Assembly: GCA_030654205.1 (NCBI GenBank)
Contig: JAURXW010000537.1
Location: 1 to 8,249, forward strand
Direction: 5' to 3'
DNA length: 8,249 nucleotides
Source of the DNA: Bacteriovorax sp.
GTDB taxonomy: Bacteria; Bdellovibrionota; Bacteriovoracia; Bacteriovoracales; Bacteriovoracaceae
Shown here: piece by piece, positions 1 to 5,551 of the stretch
Numbering within the stretch: position 1 is the stretch's first letter
How the letters are laid out: each line of letters opens with the position of its first letter
Position numbers and translations under genes: made by a program
Notes under the pieces: model-generated
Told to the model about the DNA's origin: nothing
The model's input: only the letters and a program-made list of their open reading frames with translations
The model's database searches: none

Positions 1-180
1 ATTAAAAACAAGCGTTGATGTTGGCCGTGAAGTTTGGAAAGTGACTTTCCATGTATCCCGATTTGAAATATGTTCAATTATTACTTTAAGAGAAAATTCA
101 TCTAAGTTCGGCTTTTGTTGTGTTTGGCTACATCCGAATAAGATAAAGGTTAATGAGATTAAAAATAGTTTGTTAAGCAT
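1..180 (-). CDS. Lipoprotein of unknown function, N-terminal part (runs off the left edge)
   Basis: Reading the minus strand from the ATG at 178-180 gives 60 codons open to the window edge, so the C-terminus is missing. The first 17 residues form a lipoprotein signal: Asn-Lys near the start, a hydrophobic stretch, then the lipobox LFGC with Cys17 as the lipidated residue. After it comes a polar Gln/Ser linker and a segment likely to be beta-rich, containing TWKVTFQTSRPTSTLVF. The residue after Cys is Ser, which by the E. coli rule favours the outer membrane. The start overlaps the stop of the upstream AbiEi-like gene by 8 bases and has no good Shine-Dalgarno (only GGCAAAAATC nearby), so translational coupling is likely. 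I do not recognise the family. The W-x-V pattern faintly recalls the N-terminal domain of M61-type peptidases, but this is too weak to name it. The signal-peptide call is firm; the function is unknown. Confidence 0.7.
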   Translation of the reverse strand, partial: MLNKLFLISLTFILFGCSQTQQKPNLDEFSLKVIIEHISNRDTWKVTFQTSRPTSTLVFN

Positions 181-763
181 AAAGAAGATTTTTGCCATAT
201 AGTATTTTGATTAGCTTTTTAGTTTTTACCTTTCCGTATAATTTGACCGCATTTTCTAAAGACTGTCGATTAAAACTTGAAAGCTTACTTTTCAATATCT
301 GAACTATTCTTTCTTGATCTTCAGCGAGTTCAGATATGTTATTGAGCATATCAACGAGCAAGCTCTCCTTGCTAAATTGCGCAGGGAAGGCCGATTTCAT
401 ACGAAATTCAAAAAATCGATTATCAAGTTTGAATTCCCCATGCCTTTTGTGGTTATAAACAATCATATGATTGTAAAGTTGAGTCGTCCCGAGTCCAAGG
501 GCATTATAGCTACTAAAGGAGACTGTTAAGAAACGATCATCTTTTAAGAACGCTCTAATCAGCTCTTTAGTGTCAGCAACCTTCTCGCCAAATACTATCA
601 TTTCTGGACGAAGATAAAGGCCTGGCCCTACTTTTTTGAGAGTTCCTTCTTTGACCAATTGGCCAAGGTGGCGATCTATGCTCGTGCTGAACTCTTCAAG
701 CTCACTACGTCTATAAAGTGTTCCAGGGACAAGTTTGTTTTTGATGAATTCTTTTTTAAGCAT
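173..763 (-). CDS. AbiEi-like (DUF6088-type) winged-helix antitoxin/regulator
   Basis: A 196-residue protein. Residues about 12-53 form a winged helix of the kind found at the N-terminus of AbiEi antitoxins and DUF6088 proteins: a GTLYRRSEL opening, a recognition helix with HLGQLVKEGTL, and the wing KKVGPGLYLRP. The middle contains SYNALGLGTTQLYN, matching the family's pattern of Asn-Ala-Leu-Gly-Leu followed by Thr. It then has two short Phe-rich strands and a helical, Lys-rich C-terminus. AbiEi proteins are DNA-binding antitoxins of type IV systems that repress their own promoter through inverted repeats; the partner AbiEii is a nucleotidyltransferase that normally follows directly. Here the following gene is a lipoprotein instead, so this is either an orphan regulator or part of an unusual pair. 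The start is preceded by GAGAG at a reasonable distance. An inverted repeat at 806-834 lies in its likely promoter. The family call is good; the antitoxin role is inferred. Confidence 0.72.
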   Translation of the reverse strand: MLKKEFIKNKLVPGTLYRRSELEEFSTSIDRHLGQLVKEGTLKKVGPGLYLRPEMIVFGEKVADTKELIRAFLKDDRFLTVSFSSYNALGLGTTQLYNHMIVYNHKRHGEFKLDNRFFEFRMKSAFPAQFSKESLLVDMLNNISELAEDQERIVQILKSKLSSFNRQSLENAVKLYGKVKTKKLIKILYGKNLLYA

Positions 764-805
764 AATAGTCTCTCATTAATCCATTTTATTACTTTGTCAT
801 AAGTT

Positions 806-834
806 TGCATGAATATTAATTAAAAAATCATGCA
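806..834. promoter_or_regulatory. Inverted repeat upstream of the AbiEi-like gene, candidate autoregulatory operator
   Basis: TGCATGA (806-812) and TCATGCA (828-834) are perfect 7-bp inverted repeats separated by 15 bases. They sit 43-71 bp upstream of the minus-strand start at 763, where the promoter should be. A weak minus-strand promoter can be drawn (TTCATG at 808-813, 17 bases, TAATAA at 785-790), and the repeat would overlap its -35. AbiEi proteins are known to bind inverted repeats at their own promoter, so this is the natural candidate site. Binding itself is inferred. Confidence 0.4.
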
Positions 835-911
835 TTTTATATAATTTTAGATAGTTAAAGTAAGTTAAAATGTAAAAATTATGAAGTGCTGAAGATCGAC
901 GTAACACAAGC

Positions 912-934
912 AACTTTATGAATTTTATAAAGTT
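912..934. promoter_or_regulatory. Inverted repeat AACTTTAT-N7-ATAAAGTT in the divergent promoter region
   Basis: AACTTTAT (912-919) and ATAAAGTT (927-934) are perfect 8-bp inverted repeats with a 7-base spacer. A good -10-like hexamer TATAAA (926-931) lies inside the right arm; a matching -35 is weak (TAACAC around 902-907). The repeat could be an operator over the plus-strand promoter of the XRE/protease gene. Alternatively it is an RNA hairpin, but transcription from the likely TATAAA promoter would start downstream of it. Confidence 0.35.
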
Positions 935-953
935 TTTCCGAAGGTTGCCGATA

Positions 954-992
954 TTTATGCATAAAACGCATAAGTGTTTACTTTTTTTATGC
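954..992. promoter_or_regulatory. Operator-like array of TTATGC/GCATAA half-sites upstream of the XRE/protease gene
   Basis: A perfect 12-bp palindrome, TTTATGCATAAA (954-965), is followed by GCATAA (968-973) and TTATGC (987-992). That makes four copies of one hexamer in alternating orientation within 39 bp, ending 23 bp before the ATG at 1015. TTATGC (955-960) with GCATAA (968-973) also forms an inverted repeat with a 7-base spacer. This is the arrangement expected for autorepression by the XRE-type repressor encoded just downstream. The sequence TTTACT-N17-TAGTAT (977-1005) also resembles a promoter, but it would start transcription almost at the ATG, leaving out the GGAG ribosome site at 1006-1009. 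I therefore favour a promoter further upstream, with this array acting downstream of it. Confidence 0.5.
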
Positions 993-1014
993 AGTAGTGT
1001 AGTATGGAGTTAAC

Positions 1015-2142
1015 ATGAAAACAATTATTCAAAAATTGAAACAATTAAGAACAGAAAAAGGCCTAAGCGGGGATGAAGTTGCAAAGCTCTTAGGTAAGAG
1101 TGGCAATCATGTCATTAGCAGAATCGAGAGTGGCGAAACAAATCTTAATCTTGAAGTATTTGATAAGCTTTGCAGGATTTACGAAGTATCTCCAGCTTCT
1201 CTTTTTGAACATGCAAAACCTTTGAGTAAAAAGAAGGGATTTTTTGACAGGGTTTCTTATCGTGCAGAAGACGCACAAATATCAGAAGATTTAAAAGAAA
1301 AATTAAGACCCTTCCTGAAGGAGTTGAGAAGAGTTGGAAGTCTTCAAAAAAAGCTAGGGAAGACTCCTTTTGATCATAGTGAAATTTACAATGTCGATTT
1401 AGATGCAAACCTTCCGATTGAAAAACAGAAGGATATTGCAAAGGCCATGGCAAAGCAATTGAGATCAAAGCTAGGTATTGATGAAGATGATGAGTTAGAT
1501 ATTGTTGACTTGATTTCTAATAAGTTGAACATACCTATTTTAGGTGTTGATTTGGGTGAATCAATGTGGGGATTTTATTCTAAGGATGTTTACGGTTATC
1601 CCTTGATCGTTTTTAATGAAAATAATAAGTTTGAAGGACGTAAGAGATTTACTCTTGCGCATGAGCTCGGACATTATTTTTTACACAACGACTTTCTCGA
1701 AATAGATATAGATGGTGAAAAAGACCAAAGAGAATATGTTATAGATGCTTTTGCGCAAGAGCTACTGGTTCCAACTAATTATTTAAGAAAATACTACGAT
1801 GATTTAGGTTTTTCTTTATTGGATAAAGTAAAGCCTTCTCATATTGCAATGTTGGCAAGTAAATTTAAGGTTAGTTTTTTGATGATGACCTATGTTTTAA
1901 AAGATTTGAAAAAAATTTCTTGGGATGACTATCGACGATTGGATAATTATTGCAAAGAAAAATTGAATGAGGAAAAAGATGAAATTGGCTACACTACGCC
2001 AGACTATGTAGTTAGAGTAAAATCTTTAAAAGGAAGATTGTTGGAACTTGCTCTTGAAGCGACAGCTAAGCAAGTTATCGGTATTGATGAATTATCTAAG
2101 TTAACTGAAATGAGCAATGAGGAGCTCGCAAGGGTGTTATAG
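1015..2142 (+). CDS. XRE helix-turn-helix / ImmA-IrrE Zn-metalloprotease fusion (protease-type antitoxin or regulator)
   Basis: A 375-residue protein with two clear domains. Residues about 5-65 are an XRE (Cro/CI-type) helix-turn-helix (LRTEKGLSGDEVAKLLG ... ISRIESGE), which binds DNA. Residues about 140-260 are an ImmA/IrrE (COG2856) protease domain with the zinc motif HELGH (His216, Glu217, His220) in RFTLAHELGHYFLH, followed by FAQELLVP, where Glu249 is the expected third zinc ligand. All catalytic residues seen are intact. The C-terminal 110 residues are helical. Proteins of this build are either stress-responsive regulators whose protease cleaves a repressor, or antitoxins in toxin-antitoxin operons. 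The stop codon shares one base with the GTG start of a PIN-type nuclease gene, which favours the antitoxin reading. GGAG at 1006-1009 supports the ATG start. The upstream repeat array suggests autoregulation. The domain calls are firm; the role is inferred from context. Confidence 0.9.
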   Translation: MKTIIQKLKQLRTEKGLSGDEVAKLLGKSGNHVISRIESGETNLNLEVFDKLCRIYEVSPASLFEHAKPLSKKKGFFDRVSYRAEDAQISEDLKEKLRPFLKELRRVGSLQKKLGKTPFDHSEIYNVDLDANLPIEKQKDIAKAMAKQLRSKLGIDEDDELDIVDLISNKLNIPILGVDLGESMWGFYSKDVYGYPLIVFNENNKFEGRKRFTLAHELGHYFLHNDFLEIDIDGEKDQREYVIDAFAQELLVPTNYLRKYYDDLGFSLLDKVKPSHIAMLASKFKVSFLMMTYVLKDLKKISWDDYRRLDNYCKEKLNEEKDEIGYTTPDYVVRVKSLKGRLLELALEATAKQVIGIDELSKLTEMSNEELARVL

Positions 2143-2639
2143 TGATTATTGTTTCGGATGCTAATATCATTGTCTATTTTTGGAAGGTTGATCTTTTAGA
2201 AAAACTCCATACGTCTGTAGTAATCACGATTCCTGAACAAATTTTTTCTGAGCTAACACAAAATAGAATTAAAGCTTCTTATCCTGATCTATCGGCCCTA
2301 ATAAATGAGCATAGGTATAATCCTACTATCGAAAATGCAATACAAGTAATTCAAATTGAGCATGAGGTGGATGAAACACTGGCCATGCATGAGCATATTA
2401 AAGAGAACAGTGGATTGGATGACGGTGAAATTGATGGAATTATGCTAAGTGTTCTATCTGGTAATCTTTTTGTGACAAATGACACTGATGCAATTGAATT
2501 TTTTAATGAAGTACTCGAGCACGATTCTGCTGGATGTGCTCAAACTTTTGAAGAGTTCTTGAATCATATTTTAGACGAAGGTTATATCGACGAAGGCGAT
2601 GTTGATACTTTGTTGGAAGTAAAAAAAAGTAGAAATTAA
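2142..2639 (+). CDS. PIN-domain-like ribonuclease, probable toxin partner of the XRE/protease protein
   Basis: A 165-residue protein with the acidic skeleton of a PIN nuclease: Asp6 in the opening strand (VSDANIIVYF), Glu37 in IPEQIFSEL, the segment LDDGEIDGIMLSVL with Glu96 and Asp98, and Asp114 in LFVTNDTDA. The GE-x-D-x-I-x-L block and the final TND resemble PIN families such as DUF3368, though I cannot assign the exact family. PIN toxins are Mg-dependent RNases that cleave RNA in the cytoplasm. The GTG start at 2142 uses the last base of the preceding TAG (TAGTG), so translation is almost certainly coupled to the antitoxin-like gene. The C-terminal tail is acidic (LDEGYIDEGDVDTLLEV). All expected acidic residues are present, so it should be active. 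An alternative is a housekeeping PIN protein, but the overlap argues for a two-gene module. Confidence 0.75.
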   Translation: MIIVSDANIIVYFWKVDLLEKLHTSVVITIPEQIFSELTQNRIKASYPDLSALINEHRYNPTIENAIQVIQIEHEVDETLAMHEHIKENSGLDDGEIDGIMLSVLSGNLFVTNDTDAIEFFNEVLEHDSAGCAQTFEEFLNHILDEGYIDEGDVDTLLEVKKSRN

Positions 2640-2671
2640 ATAATTAAGACATAGTTTCTAAGGAGTGAAAT

Positions 2672-2746
2672 GTGATCTTTGTTAATAGTGTTGTAGCTAG
2701 GGAAAGGCGGAATGGTAAATTGCTTAAGAAGACTATGTACGCATAG
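2672..2746 (+). CDS. Possible 24-residue basic peptide downstream of the PIN gene
   Basis: AAGGAG (2660-2665) lies six bases before a GTG at 2672, an almost ideal Shine-Dalgarno. It opens 24 codons ending in TAG at 2744-2746. The peptide starts with a short hydrophobic run (IFVNSVVA) and continues strongly basic (RERRNGKLLKK). It begins 32 bases after the PIN stop, so it could be a third gene of that operon, a leader peptide, or the remnant of a longer gene. The overlapping ATGTGA (2670-2675) is a start-stop. Its last codons form the hairpin at 2732-2747. No homologue is recognised, and chance occurrence cannot be excluded. Confidence 0.3.
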   Translation: MIFVNSVVARERRNGKLLKKTMYA

Positions 2747-2747
2747 T
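2732..2747 (+). other. Hairpin with UACG tetraloop at the end of the possible small peptide gene
   Basis: ACTATG (2732-2737) and CATAGT (2742-2747) pair perfectly around the loop TACG, a UNCG-type tetraloop in RNA. The T-rich stretch that follows (CCTATTTTCTATTTG) begins about five bases later and is broken, so it is at best a weak terminator of the XRE/PIN operon. A second hairpin, CTTTTC (2776-2781) with GAAAAG (2791-2796), follows. Confidence 0.4.
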
Positions 2748-2861
2748 TCGTCCTATTTTCTATTTGTACTGAAACCTTTTCAACAATTTCGAAAAGAAGA
2801 ACTTCTGACCTCAAAAATTACTATTCAAGTTATCATCAAAAATAAATACAAAAAATATCAT

Positions 2862-3036
2862 CTTGGAGTTTGCGGTTTTGGATAAACCAGGGTTCCTGTA
2901 AGTAAAATTAATTACTAGTTGGAGCCCCGGTTAGCAATTGGTCGTGATAATCAATTCTAGCCTCCAACGATTTAAAAATCAATAGGGTGAAACGCTTCTT
3001 TTTTGAAGTTGGTGTAAATCTTTTTTTGTCGGAGGG
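2862..3036 (+). promoter_or_regulatory. Structured leader with alternative pairing over the ribosome binding site of the lipase operon
   Basis: This is most of the gene-poor stretch 2747-3039. Consecutive hairpins can be drawn: GGTTT/AAACC (2874-2888), CAGG/CCTG (2888-2898; shares one base with the first), AGTAA/TTACT (2901-2916), then a long one closed by GTTGGAG (2918-2924) and CTCCAAC (2962-2968). Inside the long hairpin is a second helix of about ten pairs (2931-2941 with 2951-2960, one bulged C). CCTCC (2961-2965), with GA at 2969-2970, can instead pair with TC-GGAGG at 3029-3035, the Shine-Dalgarno of the next gene. TTGGAG (2863-2868) and GTTGG (3008-3012) are further competitors for the same strand. 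A run of seven T (3021-3027) lies just before the ribosome site. This fits translational control by mutually exclusive structures. No known riboswitch consensus was recognised, and no promoter is clear. Confidence 0.4.
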
Positions 3037-3039
3037 AAT

Positions 3040-4413
3040 ATGACAAAAGACAATTCTATTAATAATACCAGTAGTACTACACTCCAAATGGATTCAACAT
3101 TTAAGCGGCATACTGCATACCTAGGAAGATTAATTGCTAGTTATCATAATCTTTATCAGCAAGAGTCCACTTTTTCTGATGGAGAAAAAGTACAATCATA
3201 TCCACATTTGATCGGATACAAGGAGGAAGAGGTTAGAGTTGTTGCATATGATGACTCAAGAGGGCCAGATCAATTATCGCTAGTCAAATCAATGGGGGAG
3301 AGACAAATCGCGATTTCGATTAAACATCATGCTCAAAGCCCGAGTAATGATCATTTAGAGATTATGAAATTGCAATGCACTCATGCGCAACTCGTTGTTA
3401 GGTCAGGCAACAAGGTAATCACGCTTAATAATCCGCAAAATTATCAAAGCGGTCTTTTTGGAGATACTAGTTACCCAATGATTTTTTTCACGCCAAGTTT
3501 CCCTGAGCAGCTAAGCAGGGAAGACATTATAGATTGTGAAAAAAATATAATCGCTTGGTCGGCACTTATAAACACCTACTCTCACTTTCCGGGTGATTAT
3601 AATGGTGGAGATCCCTTGACGGCCAAGACTCTGCAAGAAGCACATCTTTTTGGAAAAAAAGTATTAGATGCTTTTGGAGGGAAAGCCGAAGCTATCCAAT
3701 GGCTGGAACAAGAGAATAATAAGCTCTATTGTGCTGAAATGGTTTTTCTTGCGCTTACTCTTGGTACTACATTTCCATTAAATGAACAGTACTTAGCATC
3801 AGATGTTATAAATTCTTTGCGTGAAGCTTTTTTAGATAAAAGATTATCGAGTCTTAATAGCAATCCTCAATTATCAGAAATTAATATCGAGTTGCCACGT
3901 TTTTCGTTTCAACCATTTAAACAAGCCTCGGAAGAGATTGTTAAGAATGGTTTTGGAGATGGCCTGGCAATCCAGCCGATGTTGGTAACAGATATGATCA
4001 CAAGCTTTATAAAGTATTCTGTACCACGCAAGGATAGAGGTGAGAAGTGTGGCAAGTATCAAGTCGAACTCTTGCAGCATAGTAAGTTATTTTTAAAGCA
4101 GTTCTTACCTCATCAGGAGATTCAAAATCCAAACTCAAAAATCAATATTTTGATTAAGAAGTTAGAGGTAGTTCTGCTGGTGGAGTACGAAAGCTATGAA
4201 GCGTTTCAAGCAAGTTTAAAAGACACCTTATTTGAAATAGAAGTGGAGGTTGCACTTATTAGTACTGCATCTAATATGTTTATTCCACCTCACACATTTT
4301 TAGTAAGAGCACTTGAAAAGAAGATAGAGAATAAAGTTAAAGGTCTATTAGGAATTGATTATTTAGGCCATGGGATTCATCAGTCTTTAGTTAAAGAGGG
4401 GGGTGTAAGATGA
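3040..4413 (+). CDS. Unknown cytoplasmic protein with a probable permuted NlpC/P60 (papain-like) domain
   Basis: A 457-residue protein without signal peptide or membrane segment. The best clue is a pair of motifs in the order His then Cys: CTHAQLVV (His115), followed by a short strand and loop, and about 115 residues later NKLYCAEMVFLAL (Cys231). The second motif resembles the YYCSELV-type nucleophile motif of circularly permuted NlpC/P60 enzymes (YiiX/YaeF and LRAT-like group), which act as peptidases, amidases or lipid acyl hydrolases/transferases. FPGDYNGGDP (183-192) between them fits the usual loop. Residues about 260-457 are helical and unassigned. The start at 3040 is preceded by GGAGG four bases away. 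The last four bases overlap the ATG of a lipase gene (ATGA), so the two proteins are made together and probably act on related substrates or as enzyme and partner. The permuted-papain call is by motif only and may be wrong. Confidence 0.5.
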   Translation: MTKDNSINNTSSTTLQMDSTFKRHTAYLGRLIASYHNLYQQESTFSDGEKVQSYPHLIGYKEEEVRVVAYDDSRGPDQLSLVKSMGERQIAISIKHHAQSPSNDHLEIMKLQCTHAQLVVRSGNKVITLNNPQNYQSGLFGDTSYPMIFFTPSFPEQLSREDIIDCEKNIIAWSALINTYSHFPGDYNGGDPLTAKTLQEAHLFGKKVLDAFGGKAEAIQWLEQENNKLYCAEMVFLALTLGTTFPLNEQYLASDVINSLREAFLDKRLSSLNSNPQLSEINIELPRFSFQPFKQASEEIVKNGFGDGLAIQPMLVTDMITSFIKYSVPRKDRGEKCGKYQVELLQHSKLFLKQFLPHQEIQNPNSKINILIKKLEVVLLVEYESYEAFQASLKDTLFEIEVEVALISTASNMFIPPHTFLVRALEKKIENKVKGLLGIDYLGHGIHQSLVKEGGVR

Positions 4414-5258
4414 GTATTTTAGATTTACCATTTAATCGCTTAGCCTGCTCAATAAGAACTGCGACATTGTGTTCACATTTATCATCTTATGCTTACGGCG
4501 AAAAAGAGCAAGTAAGTGCAAACTTAAATCAATTTGGCTTATCACTTGTGAGTTACTTTGACGTAGATGGCATTCAAGGATTTATTGCAAAGGATGATAA
4601 AATCGCATTTTTAATATTTAGGGGGACTGATTTAGATGTTCGTGATTTTGCTGTCGACTTATCATTTTTTAAAATCGAAAGTGGGATTGGAAAGGTCCAT
4701 AAAGGGTTCTATGAAGCATTTAAAAAAATTCAACTTTTTGTTGAATTTGATTTAAAGGAATTAAAGCTTCCTTTAATCGTTTCTGGGCATTCACTCGGGG
4801 GAGCCTTAGCAATTATGGCAACTCGCTTTTTAGATGTAGAAATCAGAGATCGTATCTCTTCAATTTACACCTTTGGTGCACCTGGAGTGGGGGATTATCG
4901 CTTTGAAAGCGCTTGTATGGAACTGCCTCTCTATAAGTTTGTTCATAAGCAAGATATCGTATCAAGAGTTCCTTTTTTTATGAAGAAACCAGGAACTTTA
5001 TACTTTAGTAGTGGAGAAAAGATTGAAAGAGGAAATACTGCATATTGGTCGTATATGGGAAATAATCTCTTAAGCATGTTACAGATTTTAGAGCTTCGCT
5101 ATTCAAAAAAAATTATGCTGGATAGATTAAAGTCTACAAAGCCAATGTTTGATAATCATGGAATTCAGAATTATGTTGACCTTCTTGAGAATCATTTAAA
5201 GGCCAATAATCAGGCCATGATAAAAATGGTTGCTGAACCAATTTCGATTGATTTGTAA
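4410..5258 (+). CDS. Class 3 lipase (alpha/beta hydrolase, Lipase_3 family)
   Basis: A 282-residue protein that hydrolyses acyl esters of glycerolipids or phospholipids, judged from family. Visible elements in order are: AFLIFRGTD (66-74), the strand and oxyanion region typical of this family; VHKGFYEAF (96-104); the nucleophile elbow GHSLGG with Ser128; YTFGAPGVGD (153-162); HKQDIVSRVP with Asp182; and DNHGIQNYVDLL with His250. The Ser-Asp-His triad is therefore complete, and the protein is full length. There is no signal peptide, unlike secreted lipases, so it acts in the cytoplasm or is exported by a non-Sec route, as lipase effectors are. GAGGGGGG lies directly before the ATG, which overlaps the preceding stop. 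The intrinsic terminator at 5272-5301 follows, ending a two-gene operon. Possible roles are membrane lipid turnover, an effector, or an abortive-infection lipase; the sequence does not decide among them. Confidence 0.88.
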   Translation: MSILDLPFNRLACSIRTATLCSHLSSYAYGEKEQVSANLNQFGLSLVSYFDVDGIQGFIAKDDKIAFLIFRGTDLDVRDFAVDLSFFKIESGIGKVHKGFYEAFKKIQLFVEFDLKELKLPLIVSGHSLGGALAIMATRFLDVEIRDRISSIYTFGAPGVGDYRFESACMELPLYKFVHKQDIVSRVPFFMKKPGTLYFSSGEKIERGNTAYWSYMGNNLLSMLQILELRYSKKIMLDRLKSTKPMFDNHGIQNYVDLLENHLKANNQAMIKMVAEPISIDL

Positions 5259-5271
5259 AATTTGATTAACT

Positions 5272-5301
5272 TGCCACCTCATTGTAGGAGGTGGCATTTT
5301 T
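5272..5301 (+). terminator. Intrinsic terminator of the lipase operon
   Basis: TGCCACCTC (5272-5280) and GAGGTGGCA (5288-5296) pair perfectly over nine bases around the loop ATTGTAG, followed at once by five T (5297-5301). It lies 13 bases after the lipase stop. There is no matching T-run on the other strand, so it works for the plus strand only. Confidence 0.92.
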
Positions 5302-5323
5302 ACATAAGCCAATACTTGAAAAG

Positions 5324-5341
5324 CATTCCGACCATTCCGAC
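5324..5341. repeat. Tandem 9-bp direct repeat CATTCCGAC
   Basis: CATTCCGAC occurs twice without a gap (5324-5332 and 5333-5341), just after the terminator and on the integrase-remnant side. It may be a small slippage product or part of an attachment or arm-type site; nothing in the sequence decides. Confidence 0.6.
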
Positions 5342-5449
5342 TTTTCCCATGAATCGCTATTAAGTCTGATGAAATGAAGTGAAGAAGATAAAAAGAAAAG
5401 ACTAAATTTTCATTGGTAAATAATCAAAAACATTGATTTGTTAAATTGC

Positions 5450-5475
5450 CCCAGTACAGATCGGGTAGTTCTGGG
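5450..5475. repeat. Short imperfect inverted repeat CCCAGTAC / GTA-GTT-CTGGG
   Basis: CCCAG (5450-5454) pairs with CTGGG (5471-5475), and TAC (5455-5457) with GTA (5465-5467), leaving a three-base bulge. It lies downstream of the minus-strand integrase remnant. Neither strand has a T-run directly after it, so it is not a convincing terminator. Confidence 0.3.
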
Positions 5476-5508
5476 ATATGCTTTTTAACCTGCTAAAATT
5501 AAACATAA

Positions 5509-5548
5509 GAGCTTCGATTAAATACCTCGTAAGCTCCTGTAAGCTCCC
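5509..5548. repeat. Inverted repeat plus tandem repeat next to the integrase 3' end, possible attachment-site remnant
   Basis: GAGCTTCGA (5509-5517) is the inverse of TCGTAAGCTC (5527-5536) with one extra base, separated by the AT-rich TTAAATACC. The right arm is then repeated in tandem: GTAAGCTCC at 5529-5537 and again at 5539-5547. This ends four bases before the integrase stop. Tyrosine recombinases act on inverted core sites around a short AT-rich overlap, often beside their own gene, so this is a plausible att remnant. It could also be a hairpin at the end of the integrase transcript. Confidence 0.3.
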
Positions 5549-5551
5549 AAT

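Noticed and set aside
314..529. 71-residue plus-strand frame
   Set aside because: It lies wholly inside the AbiEi-like gene on the other strand and has no ribosome site or family features.
1090..1468. Two minus-strand frames inside the XRE/protease gene
   Set aside because: They are antisense to a well-supported domain-bearing gene and show no recognisable features.
2862..3036. Known cyclic-di-GMP or other named riboswitch
   Set aside because: No conserved core of a class I recognise could be aligned; only the competing helices support regulation.
2747..3039. Retron-type non-coding RNA (msr/msd) upstream of a gene
   Set aside because: Hairpins lie before a gene as in retrons, but the downstream protein has no reverse transcriptase motif such as YADD and no matching end repeats were found.
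5302..5551. tRNA gene as integration target next to the integrase
   Set aside because: No cloverleaf or T-arm consensus (GGTTCRA) could be found on either strand.
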